Below, piece by piece: positions 31,533 to 41,171 of a DNA stretch of 64,000 nucleotides. Under the pieces are notes generated by a model. The model was not told the origin of the DNA, made no database searches, and saw nothing but the letters and a program-made list of their open reading frames with translations. The stretch's first letter is position 1. Each line of letters begins with the position of its first letter. The DNA lies in the NCBI RefSeq assembly GCF_027595985.1, contig NC_073305.1, forward strand, positions 172,380,172 to 172,444,171, given 5' to 3'. The DNA is from Sorex araneus (lineage: Eukaryota > Chordata > Mammalia > Eulipotyphla > Soricidae). The translations under genes and the position numbers were made by a program.

Positions 31533-32526
31533 CAGAGACTGGCTCACATCCCAAAAAACAAAAACAACCGGTGTTGGCGTGGATGTGGGGAGAAAGGGAC
31601 TCTTCTTCACTGCTGGTGGGAATGCCGACTCGTTCAGCCCTTTTGGAAAACAATATGGACAATTCTCATAAAATTAGAAATTGAGCTTCCATTTGACCCA
31701 GCAATACCACTCTTGGGAATATATCCCGGAGAGGCAAAAAGGTATAGTAGAGATGGCATCTGCATTTCTATGTTCATTGCAGCACTGTTTACAATAGCCA
31801 GAATCTGGAAAAAACCAGAGTGCCCCAAAACAGATGACTGGTTAAAGAAACTCTGGTACATCTACACAGTGGAATACTATGTAGCTGTCAGAAAACACGA
31901 AGTCATGAAATTTGCATATAAATGGATCAACATGGAAAGTATCATGTTGAGTGAAATGAGTCAGAAAGAAAGAGACAGACATAGAAAGATCGCACTCATA
32001 TGTGGAATATAATATAATTGAGAAGTGCAAGTTTGCAGTGATGCAATTCCTGGCAGATATTTCTCTGGACTTAGTTACTAAAATACTAAATTACAGAAAC
32101 CCAAAACCGTGAGGCCACTAGGTGCGGTCACTCGACCTCATACCTCTTCATTCTCAGCAATGGAAAACAAATTGTCAAATGCTTCCTTTTCAGCAGGTCT
32201 GACCTTAGGGGAGAGACTCTCCAAACAATAATAGTGAGTTTTGTTGAAATATTGAATGCAATCAAAGTGAAAGTAAAGTGAAATTTATCAGTTACACAGG
32301 CAAGGGGGGGCTAGGGGTGTGGGGGGGCTAGGGATGTGGGGGGGCTAGGGATGTGGGGGGACGGGGTAGAGCTATACTGTGATTCTTGGTGGTGGAATAT
32401 GTGCACTGGTGAAGGGATGGGTGTTCGAGCATTGTATAACTGAGACTTAAACCTGAAAACTTTGTAACTTTTCACATGGTGACTCAATAAAAAAATTAAA
32501 AAAAAAAGAATAAATTCTAAAAAAAA
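31533..32526 (+). mobile_element. Younger 5'-truncated L1 with exact TSD
   Basis: The sense strand keeps the ORF2 end almost open: ATIARIWKKP-like text, then CPKTDDWLKKLWYIYTVEYY. The 3' UTR has 'tgcactggtgaagggatggg' and a long poly(A). The perfect 15-base TSD aaaaaagtgtgagga lies at 31,518-31,532 and 32,527-32,541, at a CTT/AAAAAA site typical of L1 endonuclease. Confidence 0.96.
32305..32363 (+). repeat. G-rich minisatellite in the L1 3' UTR
   Basis: Three units of about 19 bases (gggggggctagggatgtgg-like). The repeated G-runs could form a G-quadruplex. Confidence 0.92.
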
Positions 32527-32541
32527 AAAAAAGTGTGAGGA

Positions 32542-33041
32542 AAGTGCTTCACTGTCTCCCAGTCCTTTTTGTTAAAGCAGGCCTGGGAGTTACTGTGTCT
32601 TGCATAGGAGGGACAGCATCGGGTCTAGAGCACTCTGCTTAAGGACTTGAAAAACTGCCCTCCTAGTCACATTCAGGTCATTGGATGCTGCCTCAGTAAA
32701 TCCACAGGCGTCATATGACTGGTAGGTGTGCTTGTATAAACTTCTAGAAAAATGCGCAAACCAACTTCCAAAGTGTCTGTATCATTTTACAGTGGAGACC
32801 ACAGCAGAGCCCTCCGCCGCCTGCGACCGCCTTAATCCTTTACACCGGAACATTCACCACTGGTCATGCGTCTCAAACACTTTCTATGCACGAGATGAGG
32901 ATTTTGCACATCTGTCAGCTGTTCCCGCCCATGTTTGCCTCCTAAATATACAGGGTCTTGCCCTCAGAACACCTCAAAGTGTATAACGGTTCCATCATCA
33001 TCCTCACCCCACTCAGCAGACCCCTGAGCCCCCTTCCTCTT
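32542..33041. other. Largely unique DNA
   Basis: Positions about 32,720-32,800 ('caacttccaaagtgtctgta') resemble antisense old-L1 text. The remainder is unassigned. Confidence 0.4.
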
Positions 33042-33057
33042 TCTGCAGCTTCCTCTA

Positions 33058-33527
33058 TTTTATTTTATTATTTTTTAAAAAAAATTATTAATCACCGTGA
33101 GACAAAGTTACAGACTTAGAGGTTTTCATGCTTACGTTTCAGTTATACAATGATCGAGTGCCCATCCCTCCACCAGTGCCCATTTTCCACCACCAATGGT
33201 CCCAGCATCCCTCCCACCACCCCAACCTTGTCCCTTTCACTCCACCCTGCCTCTGTGGCAGGGCATTCCCATTTGCTTGCTCTCTTTTTGGGTGTTGTGG
33301 TTTGCTACGGAGGTATTAAGTAGGCATCATGTTCGGTCTATAGTCTATTTTCAGCCCATAGCTCCCATCCCTGGTGGGCCCGCCTAGCACCCTTTGCTTG
33401 GTGATCCCTTCTCTATCAGAGCTGCTTCTGCACCCAGCATTGAGGTCAGCTTCCAAGCTGTAGAATAATCCTCCTAGTCCTTATCTCTACTATTCTTGGG
33501 CTGGAGAAAACAAGTTGGATATGATCA
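33058..33527 (-). mobile_element. L1 3' UTR insertion with exact TSD
   Basis: Antisense 'tcaccgtgagacaaagttac', 'tccaccagtgcccattttcc' and 'gggtgttgtggtttgctacg'. The perfect 16-base TSD tctgcagcttcctcta lies at 33,042-33,057 and 33,528-33,543. Confidence 0.95.
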
Positions 33528-33543
33528 TCTGCAGCTTCCTCTA

Positions 33544-34020
33544 GAGTCGTGCTGTGGGACTGACCTTCCAACTTATTCTTTTCTCCAGCTAACGGCCTGG
33601 GGCCTGCATTAGTGATATGGGAGGGAGGAGCGGGGGTGGGTAGGGAACTGCTCTAGAGGGTAAGTGTGCTGCTGCCTTCTTGCCCGACCACCTGGGTCAC
33701 TGAAAACGCTTGGGAGGGTCAGGACAGGGTGCAAGACCTTGAGTTACACAGCAGGGACACTAGTTACCCATCAGCCCCATGGGGCAAGTGTCACAGGCTG
33801 GACTTAAACTCCACTTGATTGTCACAGGACAGAAACTAGGCCTCCCGCCCAAGCCCCAGCAGAGTTCTCAGGCTGCAGTGAGGACCTGTGCTTAGCAGGA
33901 CGGGTCAGTCCTGACCTCTCCCAGCTTCCCACGTCTGCTGACCACCTCCCAGGAAAGAATTTCAGAGGATAAATTAGGAAGTAAAAGTTTGTCTGGAAGC
34001 CACATTCAACAGTCTTATTT
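33544..34020. other. Unique GC-moderate DNA
   Basis: No repeat, exon or CpG-island character seen. Confidence 0.45.
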
Positions 34021-34184
34021 GCTTGGGGGCCACCCCTGACAGTGCTCAGGGCTGACTCTTGGCTGTGCACTCAGGGATCACTCCTGGTGGTGCTCAGGGG
34101 ATGACATGAGACGCCAGGATTGAACCGGAGTCAGACCACTTGAAAGGCAAACGCCTTACCTGCTGTTCTATTGCTCTGGCCCCA
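34021..34184 (-). repeat. SINE-a, diverged
   Basis: 'gggggccacccctgacagtg', 'actcagggatcactcctggt' and 'tctattgctctggcccc'. Confidence 0.88.
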
Positions 34185-34200
34185 TAAACATGGTTTTGTT

Positions 34201-34356
34201 TTGATTTTGTTTTTTGGGGCCACACCTGGGAGTGCTCAGGATTTATTCTGGCTCTGTGCTCAGTGATCAAACTGACCATTCCCAACAAGGCCCAGAGACC
34301 ATCTGTGGTGCCGGGGAGTGAATCAAAGGCCAGTGTCCTAGCTGCTGTACTATCAT
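34201..34356 (-). repeat. SINE-a, diverged
   Basis: 'ttttggggccacacctggga', 'ggctctgtgctcagtgatca' and 'tgccggggagtgaatcaaag'. Same orientation as, and 16 bases from, the previous copy. Confidence 0.82.
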
Positions 34357-34617
34357 GCAAAAACAGTTTTATTTCGATTCTGAGAAGGAAGAGAGGATGA
34401 GAAAATGATTGAGAGAACGAGGGCTTCCCTCAAAGGAAGAGCCAAGAGTACGCCACAAAATCAGCCAGGATCCCACACCAGAAGTGGAGAGTGAGCCTCA
34501 GAATGAAGATGCAAATCCTTCTTGCCTTTGCAAAGTGGGTTTCTAGGTTTCCTGCCAAACTGCTTCTGCTTAGGGCTTTCTACAGTCTGTTGCTAGGAAG
34601 TTGACAAGTTGCTAGGG

Positions 34618-34730
34618 AGTCTACCTGGCTCTGTGCTCAGGGATCACTCCCAGCTGTGCTCTGGGGACCCCACGGGATGTTGGCAATTGAAGCTGGGTCT
34701 CCAGCTGCAGTACGATCTCTTCAGCCCTCA
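34618..34730 (-). repeat. SINE-a, 5' part only
   Basis: 'ggctctgtgctcagggatca', 'tggggaccccacgggatgtt' and 'cgatctcttcagccctc'. The tail side is lost. Confidence 0.78.
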
Positions 34731-34752
34731 CCTTCATGCTTAATGGTCTTTT

Positions 34753-34898
34753 TTGGCTCTTTGGGTCACACCCGGCGATGCTCAGGGGTTACTCCTGGCA
34801 CTGCTCAGGGGAACATATGGGATGCTGGGGATTGAACTCCAGTTGGTCAAGGGCAAGGTAAACACCTACCTGCTGAAGTATCACTCCAGCCTTCTTAG
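34753..34898 (-). repeat. SINE-a with short TSD
   Basis: Antisense copy lacking the 'gcactcaggaattactcc' segment. Tggtctttt is repeated on both flanks (about 34,744 and 34,899). Confidence 0.9.
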
Positions 34899-35269
34899 TG
34901 GTCTTTTGTACTCGCTGGAGCATCTCCTCGTCGGAGGGAGTTCAGTACGGGGATTGATGTGGAAACTGTTTGTTAGTCGTTTCAGAAAGCAAATGTATAT
35001 AGAATCATTACACGTCTACTTTACATTTACACAATTATATTCAAAGCACATTAAAGCTGGGGGGAAACCCTCAGGGTTCAAATGGCTACTATTTTTACTC
35101 TGTACTTATTACCGTAATTTGCTTGAGGGAACACAGGTTTAGAGCTACAATATTGTGGCAATGACAAATGCACAAAAGTAACTTTATGAAAGGTTTAGAT
35201 TTACTGTCATTCCAATGGTCTTCATTTTGGGGAAAATAATTCATCTGGGGGGCCTATATTACTTAAAAA
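34899..35269. other. Unique DNA, nothing recognised
   Basis: No repeat or exon recognised. Confidence 0.45.
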
Positions 35270-35436
35270 TGTATTTATTGAATCACTACCAATTATAGAT
35301 CCATGATTCAGGTGTACAGGGTACCAACACAAATTTCTTCAATGGTGTCCACTTCCCTCTGCCAATGTCCTCAGTTTCCCCCCTTGCCCTGGGGCCTGCT
35401 TCTATGGCAGGCGATATTTCCCTTTTCTTTTTTTCC
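35270..35436 (-). mobile_element. L1 3' UTR fragment
   Basis: 'gtatttattgaatcactacc' through 'ctctgccaatgtcctcagtt' and 'gcttctatggcaggcgatat', diverged from the other L1 3' ends. Confidence 0.75.
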
Positions 35437-35588
35437 CTGATTTTTTTTTTCTTTTTGGGTCACACCTGGCGATGCTCAGGGATTACTCCTGGCTCTGCAC
35501 TCAGGAATTACTCCTGGCAGTGCTCAGGGGACCATATGGGAAGCTGGGACTCAAACTTGGGTTCCCCTGCTGTGCTATCACTCCAACC
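35437..35588 (-). repeat. SINE-a
   Basis: Near-consensus in its 3' part ('tttttgggtcacacctggcg'). The B-box region is mostly deleted ('caaacttgggttcccctgct'). Confidence 0.9.
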
Positions 35589-35961
35589 CTCCCCTCTGCT
35601 TTCTTAACCCGAGTTTAAGTTTTGAGAATGTGAGAAGAGAGCGTGGTTGCAAAATGTTTCACTATTTGATTACAAATGCTTTTCTGACTAAACGGCATTT
35701 TCACATACCAGGTTTACCCTACTGTTACTGATAAGGTATGCATGTCACTTACCCTCCTTTCAGCACCTCGTCCTGGTCTGGAGTTCCAGAGTGACCACTT
35801 GCCCCTGTCACTGTCTTGGCGGTCCCTTCCCCGCCCTACCTGGCCTTCCCATCACAGGCCCCCACCGTGGCAAGCTTCCGTCTAAGGACCAGTTCTGCTC
35901 TTTCCGTCCATTGCCTCTGGGTGTTACTTATTCTCGGGGCCTGCTTTAATACTGACATTTT
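35589..35961. other. Unique DNA, nothing recognised
   Basis: No repeat or exon recognised up to the target site of the next element. Confidence 0.45.
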
Positions 35962-35979
35962 AAAAATGCATTTGCCTCA

Positions 35980-36503
35980 GGCGTTCTGGTGAGCAACGCG
36001 GCCGGAGAATGCTCCGGACCGGAAACCGGGCCAGCCACACCGGGGATCCAGACGGAGGAGGTGCAGCCACCACACCTTCTCCAGATGGAGCCCTGGCGAC
36101 ACTGAGCAGCAACTAACACGGCTCCGGCATGCGGGACTGGAACACATCCAAACTGCGCGGTCGCTAATGCGGCCGTGCGACCTTTTCTAAAAACTGAAAA
36201 CATGCAATCTTTTAATGAAAAAATTATCAAATGCTTCCTTAGTAGGACTGTCTTTTTATGGGGGTAACTCCCACAACAATAGTGAGTTTTGTGTTGAAAT
36301 ATGGAACGTAATCAAGGTAAAGAGAAAATGAAGTAAAATTCATCAGTTATACAGTTGGGGGGGTGGAGGCGGGGGGTATACTGGGTTTTTTGGTGGTGGA
36401 ATATGGGCACTGGTGAAGGGATGGTGTTTGAATATTGTATATCTGAGACATAAACCTGAGAACTTTGTAACTTTCCACATGGTGATAAAATAAAAATTTA
36501 AAA
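35980..36503 (+). mobile_element. Composite non-autonomous element: GC-rich head plus L1-like tail
   Basis: The first 200 bases are CpG-rich ('agaatgctccggaccggaaa', 'ctgcgcggtcgctaatgcgg') and match no other repeat seen here. From about 36,225 the sequence is L1 3' UTR ('caacaatagtgagttttgtg', 'gggcactggtgaagggatgg') to a poly(A). The perfect 18-base TSD aaaaatgcatttgcctca lies at 35,962-35,979 and 36,504-36,521, at TTTT/AAAAA. It may be an internally deleted L1 (5' UTR joined to 3' UTR) or a SINE borrowing the L1 end. Confidence 0.88.
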
Positions 36504-36521
36504 AAAAATGCATTTGCCTCA

Positions 36522-36840
36522 AGCCCAAAAAGGAAAACAGCCTAAGGTTCTGTCTAGTCCAGGAGAAAAACACCGTGCTGTTCTGGAGGTTGGCATCGTC
36601 ACACGGTTCACTGTCCTTTCTTTCAGATCTCCTCTGACTGCCAAAGGAGGTGCCTCGTGCTTTCTGGGCAGAGCCACCTTTTGACAGCTGATCTGTAAGA
36701 GTCCCAAAGAAATCAACAGCTTTAGGCAATAGGAGATAATTTTTGGAACTCTAATGGAAACCTAATCAGGTCTGTATAATGTTGACACCCGAAACGGGAG
36801 TAAGAATAAAACAGCACCTGGACTCTTAAATATGAAAGAT
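36522..36840. other. Unique DNA, nothing recognised
   Basis: No repeat or exon recognised. Confidence 0.4.
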
Positions 36841-37018
36841 GGAAGTGGAGTGATAATACAGCAGGGAGGGCCTTTGCCTTGCATTCAGCTGACCCGGGTT
36901 TGATCCCCGGCATCCCACATGGTCCCCTGAGCACCGCCAGGAGTAATTCCTGAGTGCAGAGCCAGGAGTAACCCCCGTGCATTGCCAGGTGTGACCCAAA
37001 AAGAAAAGAAAAAAAAGA
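36841..37018 (+). repeat. SINE-a
   Basis: Full-length: 'gaagtggagtgataatacag', 'gggtttgatccccggcatcc', 'tgccaggtgtgacccaaaaa' and an AAAAG-rich tail. Confidence 0.94.
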
Positions 37019-37032
37019 TATACAGCAGCAGT

Positions 37033-37275
37033 GAGGGCTGGAGTGATAGCACAGCGGTAGGGCATTTGCCTTGCATGTGGCTGGCCCAGGTTCGATTCCC
37101 CCGTCCCTCTCGGAGAGCCCGGCAAGCTACCGAGAGTATCCCGCCCGCACGGCAGAGCCTGGCAAGCTCCCCATGGCATATTCGATATGCCAAAAAACAG
37201 TAACAAGTCTCACAATGGAGATGCTACTGGTGCCCGCTCGAACAAATCGATAAGTACTGGGGATGACAGTGAGTG
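37033..37275 (+). repeat. SINE-b with exact TSD
   Basis: Complete copy with head 'gggctggagtgatagcacag', B-box 'ggttcgattcccccgtccct' and tail 'gatgacagtgagtg'. The 11-base TSD acagcagcagt lies at 37,022-37,032 and 37,276-37,286. It sits right behind the A-rich tail of a SINE-a. Confidence 0.95.
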
Positions 37276-37286
37276 ACAGCAGCAGT

Positions 37287-37738
37287 ACAGTTTTAAGAGA
37301 GATGTTACATCACGTGACTTTAGCGAGGCCTCTGGGGGGCAGGGCTTTCATGGGGAGGGGGTTCCCACGTGGTGCCCCCAGGCAAGGGTGCCATCGGCTC
37401 AGCGTGAGAGCCCGAGCTGTGGTTCCTGGTAACCAATCATGCAGTGCCAGGAACTACCCAGGTGACCTCAGTGATGTGCAAGGGACCTGCCGACGGTGGG
37501 GCTGTGCACTCCAGATTCAACGGGGTCTACATGAAGTCAGGCGCCTTAACCCTTGAACTGCTTCTCTGGCTTGGTTGGCAGAAAATGTGCAGATGTTTTA
37601 GCAGCGCATACAACTCTACTCTGAACTGTATTTAATCCAACCAGTTAAATCAGCCTTTGACTAAGAGCCCAAAAGAGGCAGTGCCTTTTGAAGAGTTCAT
37701 TTAATCCTGAATAAATAAATACCTTTCTGAAAGTTCTA
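37287..37738. other. Unique DNA, nothing recognised
   Basis: GC-richer left half (37,320-37,520), no coding pattern. Confidence 0.4.
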
Positions 37739-37753
37739 TGTTCACTTTCTTTT

Positions 37754-37922
37754 TTCTTTTCTCTTTTCCAGCCACACCCGGCGATGCACAGGTGTGAACT
37801 CCTGGCTCTGCACTCAGGAGTAACTCCTGGCGGTGCTCTGGGGGACCATATGGGATGCTGGGACTCGAACCCTGCATGGGCCATGTGCAAAGCAAACGCC
37901 CTACCCGCTGTGCTCCAGCCCC
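37754..37922 (-). repeat. SINE-a with exact TSD
   Basis: Antisense copy between perfect 15-base TSDs tgttcactttctttt (37,739-37,753 and 37,923-37,937). On the SINE strand the TSD begins AAAAG, as expected for L1 endonuclease. Confidence 0.95.
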
Positions 37923-37950
37923 TGTTCACTTTCTTTTAAAGATATGTATA

Positions 37951-38158
37951 TGGGCTGGAGCCCATATGGAGCACAGCGGGTAGGGCGTTTGCCTTGCACT
38001 CAGCCAACCCGGGTTCGATTCTTCTGCCCCTCTCGGAGAGCCCGGCAAGCTACCCATGGTGTATTCGATATGCCAAAAACAGTAACAAGTCTCACAATGA
38101 GACTGGTGGCCGCTTGAGCAAATTGATGAGTAACGGGATGACAGTGATAGTGATAATG
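37951..38158 (+). repeat. SINE-b, internally deleted
   Basis: The head has an 11-base insert (cccatatggag) within 'ggctggag...cacagcgggt'. The 'cgagagtatcccgcc' stretch is missing. The tail is 'gacagtgatagtgataatg'. Confidence 0.92.
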
Positions 38159-38182
38159 TGATGTATACTGGACGGGTGGGGG

Positions 38183-38330
38183 ATGGGAGGTTGGGGCATA
38201 CTCTGTGGTACTCAGGGATCACTCCTGGCACTGCCTGGGGACTATATGTTGTTGGCAATTAAGCCAAGTTAGCTATACGCAAGGGGAAGTACTCTTCTAA
38301 CTCTCAACTAGCTTTCTGGCCGTGTTTTCT
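38183..38330 (-). repeat. SINE-a, old
   Basis: 'gtggtactcagggatcactc', 'gggactatatgttgttggca' and 'ctagctttctggccgtg'. Confidence 0.75.
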
Positions 38331-38729
38331 AATTTTTGAGAACAGGAAGGAGCAGCTCCAATTATTTGGACTTGTGATCTACTCTGCTAGAGATTCTGAA
38401 ATTAACACTATGCATTTGGAGAGAGAGAAAAAAGGCCTAAGATGGGAAATCTGTTATTTAACTAGTTATTCCAGTTCTTTAACTAGACTTAAAAAAAGAA
38501 CCTTGGAGTTCACCTGCACCTAAAAATATCCTTGCCTTTTCTTGAGGTCTTTCAGATACAATTTCATCATCTTTTTTGAGGGCTCATTTTGCATTGCAAA
38601 ACTCCTTTCTTGTGGACAATCAAAACCCTGCTAGATGTTATCAGTCCCTCCTTCACTGTCAATAGAACAGTGACTAATTTCTTCCCCTCAGACATGTCAG
38701 GTCAGGCAATTCTGGCTTCTTTTTTTCTT
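38331..38729. other. Unique DNA, nothing recognised
   Basis: No repeat or exon recognised. Confidence 0.4.
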
Positions 38730-38855
38730 TCTGACTACATCCTGCCTCGTTCAGGACTTACTCTTGGCTGTGCTCAGGTGACCATATATGGTGCCAGGAA
38801 TGGAACAGAGCCTGCCACGTGCAAAGCACCTCACCAACTACACTCTCTAACCCAG
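38730..38855 (-). repeat. SINE-a, old and shortened
   Basis: 'ttcaggacttactcttggct', 'gaccatatatggtgccagga' and 'acgtgcaaagcacctcacca'. Confidence 0.75.
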
Positions 38856-39539
38856 TTTCAGCAATTTTCACTCATCTCCTTCTTGGGAATAGAAAAAGCC
38901 CCCACACCCACTTACATTGTGACACCCGCCCACCACATTTATGGATGGGAATAAAGGTGCTAAAGGCAATCTCCATAGTAAATGTTATCTTTTATGATAC
39001 TATTTCCAGCAACTTCTTTTTGAATCTCCTTGACTATGGGATGTATACATATCGCACTGGAGGTCACTAAAGGACCCAGAGTATGTCAAACAGTCTCATT
39101 TCTTCTGTGCAACTTTTTTTCTTGTTTAGGCATTTTTGGGGGTATGAATGTGAAGAAATAATATAATGCTATTTAAATGTGGTAGCATAAAAAAATATTC
39201 CCTTGTTAGGGTAAAGCACACACTTGTACTTTGATAGGACTATTTGGATTTTCCCTTAAGATTTTCCTTCTCTCATTCTTACTAAATTGCACATTTAATA
39301 TGCATTAACATAGCATTACTCATGCCAGTGTTCTCAATTTATACTTGTAAAAGGACTGATATTAAAAAAGTCAATTTAAGGATTTACAATTTGTTGAATT
39401 TCAGCTTAACTTTCTTCATCTATGTATGCAGATGAAGTGCATACTATGTATGCAGATGAAATCTTCCACAATTAAGTAAAAATTACACCCACATGTGGGA
39501 TATAAAGAACAACAAATGATCAAAGCCAATGAAACTGGA
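38856..39539. other. Unique AT-rich DNA with a small direct repeat
   Basis: tatgtatgcagatgaa occurs at 39,421-39,436 and again at 39,445-39,460. Nothing else recognised. Confidence 0.5.
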
Positions 39540-39740
39540 GATTTTGTCTATTAAACTGAGCTTTCAGGGTGTGTGTGTGTGTCTGTGTGTGTGTGTGTGT
39601 GTGTGAGATTGGGTTGCAGGGGCATTGGGGACACTGGTGGAAAGAAGAGGGTGATGAAATTATGTATTCATGAAAAGTACAATTAATGGCATTATAAATC
39701 CTGCTATCGCAAAACATACGGTAAAAAATTAAAAAAAAGC
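39540..39740 (+). mobile_element. L1 3' end with GT tract
   Basis: A (GT)n run at 39,569-39,606 occupies the purine-rich 3' UTR position. 'ggcattggggacactggtgg' and an A-rich end follow. Confidence 0.6.
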
Positions 39741-39825
39741 TGCTATATGCATCCTCAACCATTAAAAATGTTTAAACAAAGTGTTAATTTGCAAAACTAA
39801 ATAAAACTACACTGAAGTCCACTGG

Positions 39826-39854
39826 TCATCATCATTATCATCCCACTGATAGTC
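39826..39854 (-). repeat. SINE-c tail fragment, separated by a nested SINE-a
   Basis: 'gtcatcatcattatcatccc' matches the antisense SINE-b/c tail. The rest of the element resumes at 40,026. Confidence 0.6.
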
Positions 39855-40025
39855 TTGTTTTGTTTTTGGAGTTACACCCGGCAATGCATAGGGGTTACTC
39901 CTGACTCTGCACTCAGGAATTACCCCTGATGGTGCTCAGGGGACCATATAGGATGCTGGGAATCGAACCTGGGCTGGCTGCGTACAAGGCAAACGCCCTA
40001 CCCACTGTGCTATTGCTCCAGCCCC
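39855..40025 (-). repeat. SINE-a nested in SINE-c
   Basis: Near-consensus antisense copy from 'ttttggagttacacccggca' to 'tgctattgctccagcccc'. Confidence 0.93.
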
Positions 40026-40275
40026 ATCCTCGTCGATTTTCTTGAGCGGTCTCAGTAACGTCTCCATTCATCCTAGCCGAGATTTTAGCAGCCTCTCTTT
40101 CTTTACTCGTCTTTCCCAACGATGCCACATCGGAGGCTCTTTCAGGGTCAGGGGAATGAGACCCATCATTGTTACTGGTTTTGGCATATGAATATGCCAG
40201 AAGGAGTTTGCCAGGCTCTCCCATGTGGGCAGGAAACTCTCGGTAGCTTGACAAGTTCTCTGAGAGAATGAACTA
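40026..40275 (-). repeat. SINE-c (SINE-b with about 95-base insert)
   Basis: 'gattttcttgagcggtctca' and 'gtttgccaggctctcccatg' are SINE-b. The insert from about 40,068 to 40,168 ('catcctagccgagattttag' to 'gggaatgagacccatcattg') matches the insert at 14,993-15,091. Confidence 0.9.
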
Positions 40276-40487
40276 GGCTATAAGATGTTGCTTCTGGGAG
40301 CTTAGTTTTATAGTCTCTGGATACTGGCCATTGATGGGATTACACAGCACCGTGGGCAGTTTCTGGGTATGACTGCCTAGCTACTGGAAAATGGGGGATC
40401 TGGGCGGATGAGGTCCAGTCCCTCTCCGTGCAGGCTTGGAGATCTCAGCCCTGGGTCCCACACACCTGGGTTCCTCTGCCAGTTCTT

Positions 40488-40640
40488 TCATGTGAGGCTC
40501 ATCCGAATGTAAGGAGAGGGGCCTTGAGCATGGCTGCAGCTGGGTTTTGGAGGTCTTTGGCTGTGGGGGCTCTGCTTGGGGCAGGGAGGGAAACTCAACC
40601 CACCCCCTCTATAAGGGGCCCTGGTGAAGACAGCCAGGCT
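40488..40640 (-). repeat. Composite repeat family, copy 3 (inverse)
   Basis: Reading plus, 'tgtgaggctcatccgaatgt', 'ccttgagcatggctgcagct', 'gggttttggaggtctttggc' and 'ccccctctataaggggccct' follow, in order, the reverse complement of 55,500-55,665. The flanking sequence could not be matched. Confidence 0.75.
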
Positions 40641-40917
40641 CGGGGGCAAGAGACACCTGCAGCTAACAGCAGTGTCTGCTCTGCATTCAGGTCTGCTACC
40701 CACACGAACCTCATGTAGCCAGAGAATAAACTGGGGTCACTGTAGTGCTGTTTCTGTGGACATAACTACCACAGGCCAGCCTTCAAATTCCCACGGAGAA
40801 AACTAAAGAATGCTATGGCAGTGGATGTCAAAGCTTTGGGTCTCAGGAATCTATTAACATGCACTGGAATTATTGACAACCTGAAAGAACTTTTGTTTAT
40901 AAATATTATATTAGTTC
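40641..40917. other. Unique DNA, nothing recognised
   Basis: No repeat or exon recognised. Confidence 0.4.
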
Positions 40918-40929
40918 GGGCTGTTATAG

Positions 40930-41159
40930 CACAGCGGTTGGGCGTCCGCCTTTCACGCGTCCGACCGGTGTTCGATTCCTCTGGTCCTCTTGGAGAGCCC
41001 GGCAAGCTACCAAGAGTATGGAGCCCACATGGCAGAGCCTGGCAAGCTACCCGTGCGTATTGGATATGCCAAAAACAGTAACAATAAGTCTCTCAATGAG
41101 AGACGTTACTGGTGCCCGCTCGAACAAATTGATGAGCAACGGGATGACAGTGATAGTGA
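40930..41159 (+). repeat. SINE-b with TSD
   Basis: It begins within the head at 'cacagcggttgggcgtccgc', with B-box 'tgttcgattcctctggtcct' and tail 'gatgacagtgatagtga'. The 12-base TSD gggctgttatag lies at 40,918-40,929 and 41,160-41,171. The TSD itself resembles the SINE head, so the 5' border is a little ambiguous. Confidence 0.9.
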
Positions 41160-41171
41160 GGGCTGTTATAG

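Noticed and set aside
31270-31671. 133-codon open frame on the plus strand
   Set aside because: It crosses an L1 insertion border at 31,533 and a TSD, so its two halves have unrelated origins.
35980-36185. CpG island promoter of an unseen gene
   Set aside because: The GC-rich stretch lies exactly inside a TSD-flanked retroposon and arrived with it.
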